Assembly: GCA_038137215.1 (NCBI GenBank)
Contig: JAYQBG010000001.1
Coordinates: 165,546-229,545 of the forward strand
Length of the DNA stretch: 64,000 nt
Direction: 5' to 3'
From: JABJAG01 sp038137215
GTDB taxonomy: Bacteria > Pseudomonadota > Alphaproteobacteria > UBA6615
Positions 9,127-19,311 of the stretch are shown here, piece after piece. The notes beneath the pieces are model-generated. The model saw only the letters and a list, made by a program, of their open reading frames with translations, searched no databases and was not told the DNA's origin. The position numbers and the translations under genes were made by a program. Position 1 is the stretch's first letter, and the number at the start of each line of letters is the position of its first letter.

Positions 9127-10946
9127 CGGCGGCCGAACAGTCTTTCAATATCGGCCGTCTTCAGCTCCACATAGGTCGGACGGCCATGGTTACACTGTCC
9201 GGCATGGGGTGTGACTTCCATCTCACGCAGCAGGGCGTTCATCTCGTCCCGGTTGAGCCGCCGTCCAGCCCGTACGCTGCCGTGGCAAGCCATGGTACTG
9301 CACACATCGTCAAGCTTTTCCTTCAACGTATGGGCGCCGCCCAGCTCGGCCAAATCATCGGCCAGATCGCGCACCAGCCCGACAATGTCCGATTGGCCGA
9401 GCAAGGCCGGCACTTCGCGCACCACCACAGCGCCGGTGCCGAATTTTTCCAGCACCAGTCCCAGCTCGGCGAGTTCGTTTGCACGGGAGGCCAGCGCGTC
9501 GGCGGCGGCGGCTTCCAGCTCCACCACCTCGGGCAGCAACAGACCCTGGCGCTTGACGCCACCTTCCGCGAGCGCGGCCTTCATCCGCTCATAGACCAGG
9601 CGCTCATGCGCTGCGTGCTGATCGACAATCACCAGTCCGTCGCCGGTCTGGGCCACGATATAGGTCTCGTGCAGCTGGGCCTGGGCCGCCCCAAGGGGAT
9701 AGTTCAGCGCGGCCGGATCGACCGCCGGCGCGCCCGGATTCGGGGCCGCCGGGCCGGCACCCAGCCCGGGCAGGCCTGCATCACCCCCATCATGGGGCGC
9801 GTAGTACTGCGCAGCGGCCTCGGCCAGTTCCCGCGGCACCGGGCCACTGCCATAGCCGGAGCCCGGGCGCGGTGGCAGTTGATGTCCCATACCGGGCCGA
9901 AAAGCCCCCAGAGCCGAATCGGCAACGCTGGTGGACGCACGATGACCCGCTTCGGCCAACGCATGCCGCAAGCCGCCCACGATCAGGCCGCGCACAACGC
10001 CGGGATCGCGGAACCGCACTTCGGCCTTGGCCGGATGGACATTCACATCGACCAGCTGCGGGTCGATTTCCACGAACAGCGCCACCAGCGGATGCCGGCC
10101 GCGCGCCAGAAAATCCTGATAGGCACCACGCACCCCCCCGGTCAGCAGGCGGTCGGTCACCGGACGTCCGTTGACGAAGAGATACTGATGCTTGGTCGTG
10201 TTGCGGTTCAGCGTCGGCAGGCCAGCATGCCCGGTCAGGCGCACGCCCTCCCGCTCGGCATTGATTGCCAGCGCGTTGTCGGCAAACTCGCGGCCCATCA
10301 CGGCGGCCAGGCGCCGCAACCGGGCCTCTTCCGGTCCTGCAAGTTCTCCTTCGACACGACATTCAAAGCGCGTACGTTCGCCATCGCCGATGGAAAAGGC
10401 AACCTCGGGATGGGCCATCGCGAGCCGCTGCACGGCATTCACCGCATGGTCCAGCTCCGTCCGCTCTGCCTTGAGAAATTTCAGCCGTGCGGGCGTGGCA
10501 AAAAACAGATCGCGCACCTCGACCCGGGTACCGCGCGTCAGGGCCGCAGGCTGCGGCGGAGTCACCGTCCCGCCCTCGATCCTGATTTCCCAGCCTTCCT
10601 CACCTTCGGGCCGGGAGACAATGGATAAGCGGCTGACCGAGCCGATCGAGGGTAGCGCCTCACCGCGAAACCCGAGGGTCGCAATATGGGTCAGATCGTC
10701 ATCGGGGAGCTTGGATGTGGCGTGCCGCTGCACAGCAAGCGACAATTCCTCGGGCGACATCCCACAACCGTCATCGGTGACAGCAATCAGCGTGCGCCCG
10801 CCCTCGCGCAGGACCACATCAATCTGGCGCGCGCCTGCATCCACCGCGTTCTCCACCAGTTCCTTGACGGCGGAGGCCGGGCGTTCGATCACCTCACCGG
10901 CGGCGATCCGGTTGACGATGGTCTCTGGCAGGCGCCGGATGGTCAT
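9123..10946 (-). CDS. mutL: DNA mismatch repair protein MutL (endonuclease type)
   Basis: 607 residues. The N-terminal GHKL ATPase has IAAGEVIERPASAVKELVENAVDA, DDGCGM and GFRGEALPSI; a Pro/Gly/Ala-rich linker (about residues 345-425) leads to the C-terminal dimerisation domain. That domain carries DQHAAHERLVYE, the DQHAxxExxxxE metal-binding motif, together with ACHGSVRAG and CNHGRPT, so the protein should nick DNA itself, as expected where MutH is absent. It couples MutS mismatch recognition to excision. The start ATG overlaps the pgi stop (ATGA), so it is cotranscribed with pgi. Confidence 0.97.
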   Translation of the reverse strand: MTIRRLPETIVNRIAAGEVIERPASAVKELVENAVDAGARQIDVVLREGGRTLIAVTDDGCGMSPEELSLAVQRHATSKLPDDDLTHIATLGFRGEALPSIGSVSRLSIVSRPEGEEGWEIRIEGGTVTPPQPAALTRGTRVEVRDLFFATPARLKFLKAERTELDHAVNAVQRLAMAHPEVAFSIGDGERTRFECRVEGELAGPEEARLRRLAAVMGREFADNALAINAEREGVRLTGHAGLPTLNRNTTKHQYLFVNGRPVTDRLLTGGVRGAYQDFLARGRHPLVALFVEIDPQLVDVNVHPAKAEVRFRDPGVVRGLIVGGLRHALAEAGHRASTSVADSALGAFRPGMGHQLPPRPGSGYGSGPVPRELAEAAAQYYAPHDGGDAGLPGLGAGPAAPNPGAPAVDPAALNYPLGAAQAQLHETYIVAQTGDGLVIVDQHAAHERLVYERMKAALAEGGVKRQGLLLPEVVELEAAAADALASRANELAELGLVLEKFGTGAVVVREVPALLGQSDIVGLVRDLADDLAELGGAHTLKEKLDDVCSTMACHGSVRAGRRLNRDEMNALLREMEVTPHAGQCNHGRPTYVELKTADIERLFGRR

Positions 10947-12247
10947 GAGGTTTGTCCGCTGCTACCCGTGAGCAGTCGCTGGCGCGCGTTTTCCTTGCCG
11001 TCTTCCACAGCGGGCTGGTCGAAGGCATCCACGCCCAGCATGAAGGCTGCCATCACGGTTTCGAGCATGAAATGGGCCATCAGTGCGCCCAGCGCCGCCT
11101 CATCGATCCGCGACACACCGATCCGGCGCACCGGCCGCTTGTGCGCGAGGAGGCTGTCGATGGTCGCTTCCTGCGCGGCCCCGAGCAAATCCCCGGTGGT
11201 CTGTCCGGCCAGATAATCGACGCCGGCGATCCCGGCAAGATCCGGCGCAACCCGTGCACCCCGCCCGGCAAGATCCTGGGTGATCACGGTGAACATCTTG
11301 TCGTCCGGCCCGTCCAGATAGAGCTGAAGCTGACTGTGCTGATCGACCGCACCCAACGCATCGATCGGCGTGGTGCCGCGCCCGTTCTTACCCAGGCTTT
11401 CGGCCCAGAGCTGACGATACCAGCGCGAAAACGGCGCCAGGGCATCGGCATAGGGCATGAGAACGGTCGTCCGTGCCCCGCGCAGTCGCAACAACTCCAT
11501 CGACACAGCCGCGCCCAGCACGGCCGGGGCTTCCCGGCCGTCTTCCGAGCGCGTGTTGATTTCTAGCGCTTCCGCCGCGCCGGCGCGGACCGCCTCGATA
11601 TCGAGTCCCACAAGGGCAGCCGGCAGAAGTCCCACGGCGCTGAACACCGAATAGCGACCGCCGATTTCCGGATCATGATCAAGCACCGGCACATCCCAGT
11701 GCGCGGCGAGGCGGCGCAACGGATTGTCCCCGGGTTCGGCAATGGCCACCACAAAGTCCGCCATGGCGTCCCCCGGTCTCGCCCGGGCGATGGCGGGAAC
11801 GACGGTCATGGCCATGATCAGGGTTTCAGCCGTTCCGCCCGATTTCGAAACGATCACGACACCGGTGCGCGACATATCCACCTCGGCTGTAAACCGCGCC
11901 AGGGATTCCGGATCCGGATTGTCGAGGATACGCAGATCGAGAGACGGGCGGGCGGCAAGCGCCACCAGAGTTTCCGCCCCCAGGCTCGACCCGCCCACAC
12001 CGATCACGGCCACCACATCACAATGGTCGCGCAGTTGCGCGGCAGCCGCCGATATGCCGGCCAGGTGATCGGATTGCTGCACAATCGTCAGTGGCGGGAA
12101 ATCATCTTCCGCCAGCGCGCCGCGCATCAGCTCCCAGGGGCCCGAGACCGCATCGAACACCATCTCCAGGGAGTCTTGGGACGCGCCGCCTTCGCCTATG
12201 GCGTCAGCAAAACAGCCGCTGATATCGTGGGTGTAGATGTCAGGCAT
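10943..12247 (-). CDS. pgi: glucose-6-phosphate isomerase, short form
   Basis: 434 residues from the ATG at 12247 (MPDIYTHDISG); a 20-residue upstream extension lacks family support. It interconverts glucose-6-phosphate and fructose-6-phosphate. Visible are VIGVGGSSLGAET and the phosphate-binding VSKSGGTAET, YSVFSAVGLLP, and DQHSQLQLYLDGP, which contains the catalytic-region histidine. The protein is about 100 residues shorter than the E. coli type and belongs with the compact bacterial Pgi proteins. It overlaps mutL by 4 bases and follows the M16 gene pair by about 120 bases. Confidence 0.9.
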   Translation of the reverse strand: MPDIYTHDISGCFADAIGEGGASQDSLEMVFDAVSGPWELMRGALAEDDFPPLTIVQQSDHLAGISAAAAQLRDHCDVVAVIGVGGSSLGAETLVALAARPSLDLRILDNPDPESLARFTAEVDMSRTGVVIVSKSGGTAETLIMAMTVVPAIARARPGDAMADFVVAIAEPGDNPLRRLAAHWDVPVLDHDPEIGGRYSVFSAVGLLPAALVGLDIEAVRAGAAEALEINTRSEDGREAPAVLGAAVSMELLRLRGARTTVLMPYADALAPFSRWYRQLWAESLGKNGRGTTPIDALGAVDQHSQLQLYLDGPDDKMFTVITQDLAGRGARVAPDLAGIAGVDYLAGQTTGDLLGAAQEATIDSLLAHKRPVRRIGVSRIDEAALGALMAHFMLETVMAAFMLGVDAFDQPAVEDGKENARQRLLTGSSGQTS

Positions 12248-12366
12248 GGTCGGGACATGTCCAATGAACGAAGCGGCAGTGTGCTTTGCCGCACACAGGC
12301 TCGGCAACGCCCGATATTGTGGACAAACCGCACGATTCGCGAAAATCGGCCCCGGCCGGAAACGCC

Positions 12367-13719
12367 CTAGCCGTCCTCGCGAATGGTGTGGGTGGCATTC
12401 ACGTTGTCGGGATTTCCGACAATTACCACGGTCAGGGCATCAGGATCGAGGACGCGCTTGGCCACGCGATTGACGTCTTCAAGCGTGACGCGCTCGATCA
12501 GGCTGTTGCGTTCATTGAGATACTCAATACCCAGATCGCGCCGCTGAACACCCACCAGCATCCCGGCGATGGCAGAACTGTTGTCAAACCGCAGACCGAA
12601 GGAACCGATCAGATTAGATTTCGCCTTTTCCAGTTCCTCCTGGGAAACGCCGAAGGCACGCGCATTGGCCCACTGGTTCCGCACCAGTTCAACCGAGACC
12701 GAAACCGTGGCGTTTTCCGTGCCGGCACCGCCCATCCACAGGGCCGCGTTGTCCATCGGCAGCAGATAGCTATAGACCGAGTAGGCGAGCCCTCGCTTCT
12801 CGCGGACCTCTTCATAGAGCCGGGAGGTGAAACTGCCGCCGCCGAGAATGTGGTTGAGGACCAGCGCGGCGTAGTAATCCGGGTCGTCGCGATACAGGCC
12901 ATTCTGACCGAACACGACCCGGCTCTGCGGATTTTCCTTCTCGACAACAATCACCTCCCCCGCCGCAGCCGGCTCGGCGCGGGGGATGGTAAAGGCCTCG
13001 GCGCGCTCCGGCAGATCACCGAAGGTGCTGTCGAGCAACCGTTTCAGTTCATCTGTGGTGATGTCGCCCATCACACCCACGATCAGTTCGCTACGCGCCA
13101 GGCGGCGGCTGACGAAGGTGCGCATATCATCCTCTGTTATCGTCTCGACACTCTCGGCAGTGCCCTCGACACGACGGGCGTACGGATGGTTCGGGAAGGT
13201 CGCTTCCCAGAAAGTCTGTTGTGCAATCCGGCCCGGATTGTTGGCGCCTGCCGCAATCCCGGCCAGAATCTGGGCGCGAATACGAGCCACGGCGTCCGCA
13301 TCGAAACGCGGTTCGGTCAACGCCAGGTGCAACAACTCGAAGGCCTCGTCGCGGTTGCGCGTGAGGGTCTTCAACGCACCACCGAACGTATCGCGGGACG
13401 CGCTAAAGGACAGCGAGATCGATTCATCAGACAAGCGGCGCTGAAACGTCTGGGAATCCAGTTCCCCGGCGCCTTCATCCAGCAAACCGGAGACCATATT
13501 GGCGAGGCCTTCACGACCTTCCGGATCGGTCGCAGCCCCGCCGGGAAAGAGAAAGCGGACGGACACAATCGGAAGCGAGTGATCTTCCACCAGCCAGGCC
13601 TCGACACCCCCGTCACTGATGACGCGCTGGATTTCGATGGCCTTTGCCGGAACCGGGATGAAGGCGAGAATGAAAACGAAAATCGGGGCCGCCAGGAAAC
13701 GCATCACGGAACCACTCAT
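12367..13719 (-). CDS. M16-family peptidase-like protein, non-catalytic partner
   Basis: 450 residues with a signal peptide or anchor (LAAPIFVFILAFIPVPAKA). The M16 fold is evident (SVRFLFPGGAATDPEGREGLA near residue 50; the R/Y pair region LYEEVREKRGLAYSV), but the HxxEH zinc motif is missing: the equivalent stretch reads ANMVSGLLDEG. It should therefore be the inactive half of a heterodimeric periplasmic M16 protease, like mitochondrial processing peptidase alpha. The active partner is the gene immediately upstream, overlapping by 4 bases (ATGA). Confidence 0.9.
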   Translation of the reverse strand: MSGSVMRFLAAPIFVFILAFIPVPAKAIEIQRVISDGGVEAWLVEDHSLPIVSVRFLFPGGAATDPEGREGLANMVSGLLDEGAGELDSQTFQRRLSDESISLSFSASRDTFGGALKTLTRNRDEAFELLHLALTEPRFDADAVARIRAQILAGIAAGANNPGRIAQQTFWEATFPNHPYARRVEGTAESVETITEDDMRTFVSRRLARSELIVGVMGDITTDELKRLLDSTFGDLPERAEAFTIPRAEPAAAGEVIVVEKENPQSRVVFGQNGLYRDDPDYYAALVLNHILGGGSFTSRLYEEVREKRGLAYSVYSYLLPMDNAALWMGGAGTENATVSVSVELVRNQWANARAFGVSQEELEKAKSNLIGSFGLRFDNSSAIAGMLVGVQRRDLGIEYLNERNSLIERVTLEDVNRVAKRVLDPDALTVVIVGNPDNVNATHTIREDG

Positions 13720-15083
13720 GACCGGTCGCCTTTCGGGGCTGTCAGAAGAATGCCCGTGGTTGCGCGCGCCGGATCGAACACAGCGCGCGCCGCTTCATTG
13801 ATGTCCTCGACGGTGACACCACGAATGCGGTCGGGCCAGTCTTCCACATCGGCTGCCGTCTGGCCGCTCGCGAGCGCCGCTCCGAACACGCGGGCCGGAC
13901 CGGACACGCTGTCGCGGGCGAAGATCGCACCGTCAATCAGGCGACGCTGGGCGCGCGCCAGTTCGTCTTCCGTGACACCGTTTTCCAGAAGCGCGGCGAT
14001 CTGCGCGTCGATCGCGGCCTCCACATCTTCGATGGCGACTCCGGGGCGCGGAGAGAACCAGAAGCCGAAGGTGGTCAGGTCCAGCGCGTCGGGCGCATAC
14101 CAGGCGCCCGCAGATGCCGCCAGTTCGGCTTCCACCACAACAGACCGGTAGATACGTGCGGTGGTGCCGCCACCGATGATTTCGGACAAGACCTCCAGCG
14201 CATAGGCGTGTTCGGTCTCACCGGAGGTGTAGCTCGGCACGAGATAGCGGCGCGACCAGGAGGGCTGCTCGACCCGGGGATCCTCCAGAATCACTTCGCG
14301 TGAAGCGGGTTGCGGTGGTTCGCTGGGCCGGATTCGCGGCGGCAGGTCGCGCCGCGGGATGGGTCCGTAATAGGTGCGCGCAAGACGAATGACATCCTGG
14401 GCATCAACATCGCCCGAAACGACCAGGATGGCGTTGTTCGGCGCGTACCAGGTCTTATAGAACACCTCGAGATCTTCCCTGGTGAGAGTCTCGATCTCAT
14501 GGGCCCAGCCGATGATGGGCAGACGGTAGGGATGATTGAGATAGGTTGCGGCCCTGACCTGTTCGGAGAGTAATGCTCGCGGGTTGTTTTCGGTCCGCGA
14601 CAGGCGCTCTTCCAGGATCACCCGCCGCTCCGGTTCGATGATCTCGTCCGACAGCACAAGACCGGTCATCCGGTCTGCTTCCAGTTCCATCATGGCCTCA
14701 AGATGCTGCGGCGCAATGGTCTGAAAATAGCCCGTATAGTCCTGGGAGGTGAAAGCATTCTCGCGGCCACCCAGGCTGGCAACAATCTCGGAAAACTCTC
14801 CCGGCGCGCGGTTTTCCGTCCCCTTGAACATCAGGTGTTCAAGATAGTGCGCAATCCCGGATTTGCCGGCCGGTTCATCGGCAGCCCCCACGCGATACCA
14901 GACCATGTGCGTGACAACAGGCGCACGGTCATTTTCGATGACCACGACCTGCATCCCGTTATCGAGTTCCGCGGTCACGGGGTTGAAAACCTGCGCTGCG
15001 GCAGGCACCGCCAGAAGGGGACCCATTGCCAGAGCCAATGCCCAGCACCGCACGGAACGCTTCACTGAATTGCCGGTTTGCAT
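13716..15083 (-). CDS. M16-family zinc metallopeptidase, catalytic subunit
   Basis: 455 residues. A signal peptide (about residues 1-30, ending PAAAQ) directs it to the periplasm. The inverted zinc motif is present as HYLEH (H79, E82, H83), with the downstream LEADRM and EPERRVILEER providing the further glutamate ligand. Together with the inactive partner gene that follows it would form a clamshell protease degrading peptides or processing exported proteins. The pair lies downstream of lspA and the DUF3035 lipoprotein, a gene order often seen in alphaproteobacteria. Confidence 0.92.
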   Translation of the reverse strand: MQTGNSVKRSVRCWALALAMGPLLAVPAAAQVFNPVTAELDNGMQVVVIENDRAPVVTHMVWYRVGAADEPAGKSGIAHYLEHLMFKGTENRAPGEFSEIVASLGGRENAFTSQDYTGYFQTIAPQHLEAMMELEADRMTGLVLSDEIIEPERRVILEERLSRTENNPRALLSEQVRAATYLNHPYRLPIIGWAHEIETLTREDLEVFYKTWYAPNNAILVVSGDVDAQDVIRLARTYYGPIPRRDLPPRIRPSEPPQPASREVILEDPRVEQPSWSRRYLVPSYTSGETEHAYALEVLSEIIGGGTTARIYRSVVVEAELAASAGAWYAPDALDLTTFGFWFSPRPGVAIEDVEAAIDAQIAALLENGVTEDELARAQRRLIDGAIFARDSVSGPARVFGAALASGQTAADVEDWPDRIRGVTVEDINEAARAVFDPARATTGILLTAPKGDRS

Positions 15084-15214
15084 CGCCTACGCCTTGTCGA
15101 AATTTCTGCCTTCGCCAACAGATATGGCGTGCAAACCCATGCACGCAATGGCGAAAGGCGAACCCAATGTCACTTTCGCGCGACTTTGCGGAGAAATTAC
15201 GGCGACGGCCGGGA

Positions 15215-15865
15215 TCAGAAGATCTTCAACAGGCTGTTGTTGGTACGCTCAATCGTCGGCGTTTGCCCGCCCTCGGATGGCGGCACACCCAGCGCCTGGG
15301 CCTCGCGCAACCGGCGTGCCTCCGCCGGTGCATCGACAACCGCAGCAGGCGAATCCTGCTTGAGGCCGAGCAGGCTACGCACAAAATTCTCGTTCTCTTC
15401 CACGAGAACGGAGCTCTCACGGTCAACCTGGGCACGGATCAGGGGATCGGTCTCGGTCGCACCGGCCCGGGACAGCAACGCCGATTCACCCGCCGTATTG
15501 CTGGTCACGGCACCCCGCGGAGCCGCCTGAATGGTGGGTCCCGCATTGCCGGACGTCCCGGCGCGGTTGCGCGTATCGTCATCGCCGCGGAACACGGCCT
15601 GACGGGCCTGCTCACGCGTGGAAAGCGTGGTCAGATCTTCGGCGCCCGGACGCGGCGGGCGCAGCTTGAAGTCTGGCGGTTGCGAAAGCGGCGCACGCGG
15701 CACAATCGCGAACTCATCGGGCGCAGTACGTTCCAGCCCCAGCGCACGCTTGGTCGAATCCCCGCACGCGGCAAGCGAAAGAGCGGAAACCGACAACAGG
15801 ACGAGCATCGCCCGAGAAGGGCGGACGCGGGATCGGGAACCAGGTGATGAAGTCTGCTTCAGCAT
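15215..15865 (-). CDS. DUF3035-type lipoprotein
   Basis: 216 residues from the ATG at 15865 (an upstream GTG at 15874 is possible). The N-terminus is basic, then VLLSVSALSLAAC gives a lipobox with the modified cysteine, so this is a lipoprotein. The rest is low-complexity and polar, with PPDFKLRPPRPGA, and matches what I recall of the DUF3035 family, whose function is unknown. It sits between lspA (the lipoprotein signal peptidase) and the M16 peptidase pair on the same strand, which hints at an envelope role but proves nothing. Confidence 0.75.
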   Translation of the reverse strand: MLKQTSSPGSRSRVRPSRAMLVLLSVSALSLAACGDSTKRALGLERTAPDEFAIVPRAPLSQPPDFKLRPPRPGAEDLTTLSTREQARQAVFRGDDDTRNRAGTSGNAGPTIQAAPRGAVTSNTAGESALLSRAGATETDPLIRAQVDRESSVLVEENENFVRSLLGLKQDSPAAVVDAPAEARRLREAQALGVPPSEGGQTPTIERTNNSLLKIF

Positions 15866-15916
15866 GGTGACCACTATATAGCGATTTCGCGCCTGGATTC
15901 GAGTAGGCGAAACAAT

Positions 15917-16381
15917 TTAACGCGCGCGTGGAGAACCGAACAAGCCGTCATGGAGCAGCAAAGCTATCCCGATAACGATCGTGGCGTCGGCAATGTTGAA
16001 GGCAGGCCAGTGGAACCCGAAGGCGTGGATGTCGAAGAAGTCGATCACAGCCCCGTAGAAAACGCGATCGAGCACATTGCCAAGCGCCCCACCGATCACC
16101 AGGACCAGCGCAATCGACACCATTCCGCTTTCCGCCCGGGCCAGCCAGACCAACAGAATGACCACGATCACCAGCGCCACGGCCACAAGAATCCAGCGCG
16201 ACGTCCCGGTATCCCCGAACAGACCGAAGCTCACTCCGGTGTTCCAGACCGGCCTCAGATTGAAAAAGCCCGTGACTTCCAGGATTCGAGGCGGATTGAA
16301 GACCAGCGTGAGCATGACCAGTTTGACCGCCTGATCGATGACGATCAAAACCCCGATAGCCAGAAGCGCCCAGCGTGGCAT
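15917..16381 (-). CDS. lspA: lipoprotein signal peptidase (signal peptidase II)
   Basis: 154 residues with four membrane segments. The catalytic aspartates are visible in GNVLDRVFYGAVIDF (D105) and FNIADATI (D132), and DQAVK near residue 16 is the conserved N-terminal motif. It cleaves diacylated prolipoproteins in the inner membrane. It lies 15 bases after ileS on the same strand, the common ileS-lspA arrangement, and upstream of a lipoprotein gene. Confidence 0.96.
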   Translation of the reverse strand: MPRWALLAIGVLIVIDQAVKLVMLTLVFNPPRILEVTGFFNLRPVWNTGVSFGLFGDTGTSRWILVAVALVIVVILLVWLARAESGMVSIALVLVIGGALGNVLDRVFYGAVIDFFDIHAFGFHWPAFNIADATIVIGIALLLHDGLFGSPRAR

Positions 16382-16396
16382 TGGCTCTCTACCGCA

Positions 16397-19237
16397 CTAC
16401 GCGGCAGCCTCCTTCTGGTGTTCCACCGCATCCGCACAGCGTTCGCAGACATCCGGATGGGCGTGGGCTCCCACATCGGGCAGGACCTGCCAGCAGCGTG
16501 CACATTTCTCGCCCTCGGCCAGCTGCGGGACCACACCAATTCCGTCGATCTCCGGCACCGTGAATGCGCCGTCGGGAACCGGTCCTTCCACGAGCTCGGC
16601 CCCCGAGGTAATCGAAATCTCTGCCAGGTCGAGGCCTTCCATGGCTGCCACGCTGTCGGCATCTGCATAAACCATCGGTGCAGCCTGCAGACTGGAGCCG
16701 ATCCGTTTCTCGGCGCGTTCGATTTCCAGCGCACCGGTCACGACGCGGCGCAGGCGCCGTATCTTCTCCCATTTTTCGGCCAGCGCATCGTCTCGCCAGG
16801 CCTCATCGACCTCCGGATAGGTGCGCAGGTGGACGCTCTCGGCATCCCCTTCACCGGCCCGGGCGAGCCAGGCTTCCTCCGCCGTGAAACAAAGCATCGG
16901 TGCCAGCCACGCGGTCAGATGTGAGAACAGGATTTCCAGCACGGTGCGCGCGGCACGGCGGCGCAGGCTGTCCGGTGCATCGCAGTACAGCGCGTCCTTG
17001 CGGATGTCGAAAAAGAAGGCCGACAGCTCGACAGCACAGAAATTGTGCAGCGCCGTCCACTGGTCATGGAAGTCGAAATCATCCGTGGTTTTGCGGACGA
17101 GCTGATCCATTTCCCAGATGCGATGCAGGACCCAGCGTTCAAGCTCCGGCATATCACCCGGCGCCAAACGTTCGGCGGCCTCGAACCCATCCAGATTGCC
17201 GAGAAGATAGCGCAGCGTATTGCGGATACGCCGATACAGATCGGCCTGGTGCTTCAGAATCTCCGGGCCCAGCCGCAGGTCTTCGGAGTAGTCCGAACCG
17301 ACGACCCAGATACGCAGGATATCCGCCCCCAGCTGCTCGACCGTATCCTGCGGCGATACATCCGTACCCCGGGATTTCGACATCTTCCGGCCATCCTCGG
17401 CCATCACGAAACCATGGGTCAGCACCGCGTCATAGGGTGCCCGGCCACGTGTGCCACAGGATTCCAGCAGCGAGGAATGGAACCAGCCGCGATGCTGGTC
17501 CGATCCTTCGAGATAGAGCGATGCCGGCCATTGCAGATCGTCACGCTCTTCCAGAACGAAGGCATGGGTCGATCCGGAATCGAACCACACATCGACGATA
17601 TCGCGGACCTGCTCATAGTCATCCGCATCGTACTCATTGCCCAGAAAACGCGACGGCGGACTGGCGAACCAGGCATCTCCGCCCTCTTCTTCGAAAGCTT
17701 CGGCAATACGGTCGAAGACCGCCTGGTCCCGCAAGACCTCGCCGGTTTTCTTGTGCACGAAGACCGGGATCGGCACACCCCAGGCCCGCTGACGCGAAAT
17801 GCACCAGTCGGGTCGGCTTTCGATCATCGATCGCAGCCGGGTCTGTCCCTGGGTGGGCACAAACCGTGTCTCTTCAATGGCCTTGAGCGCCTTTTCCCGC
17901 AATTCGTTGGTCTCCATGGATATGAACCATTGCGACGTGTTGCGGAAAATCAGCGGCGCCTTGGATCGCCAGGAATGGGGATAGGAATGTACCAGCTTGC
18001 GCCGGCCAAGAAGGCTGTTCTCTCCCTCCAGCGCGCTCATCACCGCCCCGTTGGCTTCGCCTTCTTCGCCATCGGGGGTGAGGACAGCCATGCCGGCAAA
18101 CAGCGGCACATGCTCGAAATAGCAGCCGCTCTCATCCACCATATCGGGCACCGGAAGACCGTGCGCACGGCCAAGATGGAAGTCGTCCTCACCATGGCTT
18201 GGCGCGATATGGACAAATCCCGTGCCCTGTTCGGTGGTGACGAAATCCGCTTCGTAAACGGGCACCTCATGCTCGAAACCTTTTTCGTGCAAAGGATGCG
18301 CGCAGACCGACCCCTTGATGGCCTCACCCTTGAGGCGTCCCACCTCCCGGTGATCAGCCACACCCATATCCTTGCAGGCAGCTTCCAGCAATTCGGCGGC
18401 AAGAATGATCTCGTCGCCGATCACGGCGCGGCTGTGCTCGGTCACTTCGGTAACGGCAATGCGGACATACTCCAGATCCGCCCCGACAGCGATGGCGCGG
18501 TTCCCGGGAATGGTCCATGGCGTCGTGGTCCAGATGACGATGGCGGCATCGGCCACCGCCGGATCGGAGGCTTCGCGCACGGGGAAGCGCACATAGATGG
18601 ACGGCGAGGTATGATCTTCGTATTCCACTTCCGCGTCGGCGAGGGCGGTCTTTTCGACCACCGACCACAGCACCGGGCGCGCGCCGCGATACAGCCCGCC
18701 ATTCATCGCGAACTTCGCGATCTCCCGTGCGATCTGGGCCTCGGCCGGATAGGCCATGGTCGTGTAGGGCTCATCCCAGTTTCCCAGAACGCCGAGACGC
18801 TGGAATTCCTCGGACTGCACATCGATCCAGTGTCGGGCAAATTCGCGACATTCGTTGCGGAACTCCAGGATCGGAACATCGTCCTTGTTCTGTCCCTCGG
18901 CGCGATACTTTTCCTCGATCTTCCATTCGATCGGCAGGCCATGGCAGTCCCATCCGGGGACGTAGTTGGAATCCCGACCCATCATCTGCTGGGACCGGTT
19001 GATCACATCCTTCAGGATCTTGTTCAGAGCATGGCCGATATGCAGGTGGCCATTCGCATAGGGCGGACCGTCATGCAGGATGAACGGTTCTCGGCCCGCG
19101 GATTCCTTGCGTTGGCGTGCAAACAAATCCTGCTCGGCCCATCGCGCAAGAAGCTCCGGCTCCTTCTTCGGCAAGCCGGCGCGCATTGGAAAATCTGTCT
19201 TCGGAAGGAAGACCGTGTCCTTGTAATCGATGGCCAT
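16397..19237 (-). CDS. ileS: isoleucyl-tRNA synthetase
   Basis: 946 residues, full length. The class I signatures are GHLHIGHA (residues 63-70) and KMSKS near residue 620. The CP1 editing domain lies between them, and the C-terminus ends with a zinc-finger-like set CARCWQV ... CERC, typical of the bacterial type 1 enzyme. It charges tRNA-Ile and edits Val-tRNA-Ile. No T-box-like leader is apparent in the 74 bases before ribF. Likely cotranscribed with ribF upstream and lspA downstream. Confidence 0.97.
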   Translation of the reverse strand: MAIDYKDTVFLPKTDFPMRAGLPKKEPELLARWAEQDLFARQRKESAGREPFILHDGPPYANGHLHIGHALNKILKDVINRSQQMMGRDSNYVPGWDCHGLPIEWKIEEKYRAEGQNKDDVPILEFRNECREFARHWIDVQSEEFQRLGVLGNWDEPYTTMAYPAEAQIAREIAKFAMNGGLYRGARPVLWSVVEKTALADAEVEYEDHTSPSIYVRFPVREASDPAVADAAIVIWTTTPWTIPGNRAIAVGADLEYVRIAVTEVTEHSRAVIGDEIILAAELLEAACKDMGVADHREVGRLKGEAIKGSVCAHPLHEKGFEHEVPVYEADFVTTEQGTGFVHIAPSHGEDDFHLGRAHGLPVPDMVDESGCYFEHVPLFAGMAVLTPDGEEGEANGAVMSALEGENSLLGRRKLVHSYPHSWRSKAPLIFRNTSQWFISMETNELREKALKAIEETRFVPTQGQTRLRSMIESRPDWCISRQRAWGVPIPVFVHKKTGEVLRDQAVFDRIAEAFEEEGGDAWFASPPSRFLGNEYDADDYEQVRDIVDVWFDSGSTHAFVLEERDDLQWPASLYLEGSDQHRGWFHSSLLESCGTRGRAPYDAVLTHGFVMAEDGRKMSKSRGTDVSPQDTVEQLGADILRIWVVGSDYSEDLRLGPEILKHQADLYRRIRNTLRYLLGNLDGFEAAERLAPGDMPELERWVLHRIWEMDQLVRKTTDDFDFHDQWTALHNFCAVELSAFFFDIRKDALYCDAPDSLRRRAARTVLEILFSHLTAWLAPMLCFTAEEAWLARAGEGDAESVHLRTYPEVDEAWRDDALAEKWEKIRRLRRVVTGALEIERAEKRIGSSLQAAPMVYADADSVAAMEGLDLAEISITSGAELVEGPVPDGAFTVPEIDGIGVVPQLAEGEKCARCWQVLPDVGAHAHPDVCERCADAVEHQKEAAA

Positions 19238-19311
19238 GTTTTGTTCCCGGGTAACCGGGGCGGCTTATAGAGCGAGGCGAACCACTCGGCAACCGCCGGT
19301 TTCCAAACCTT

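Noticed and set aside
12286..14151. 621-residue plus-strand ORF opposite the M16 genes
   Set aside because: Both M16 genes on the other strand have clear motifs; the plus-strand frame is a composition-driven shadow.
17045..19270. 741-residue plus-strand ORF opposite ileS
   Set aside because: It lies wholly over the convincing ileS, has no recognisable motifs and is His/Arg/Gly-rich, as expected of an antisense shadow in GC-rich DNA.
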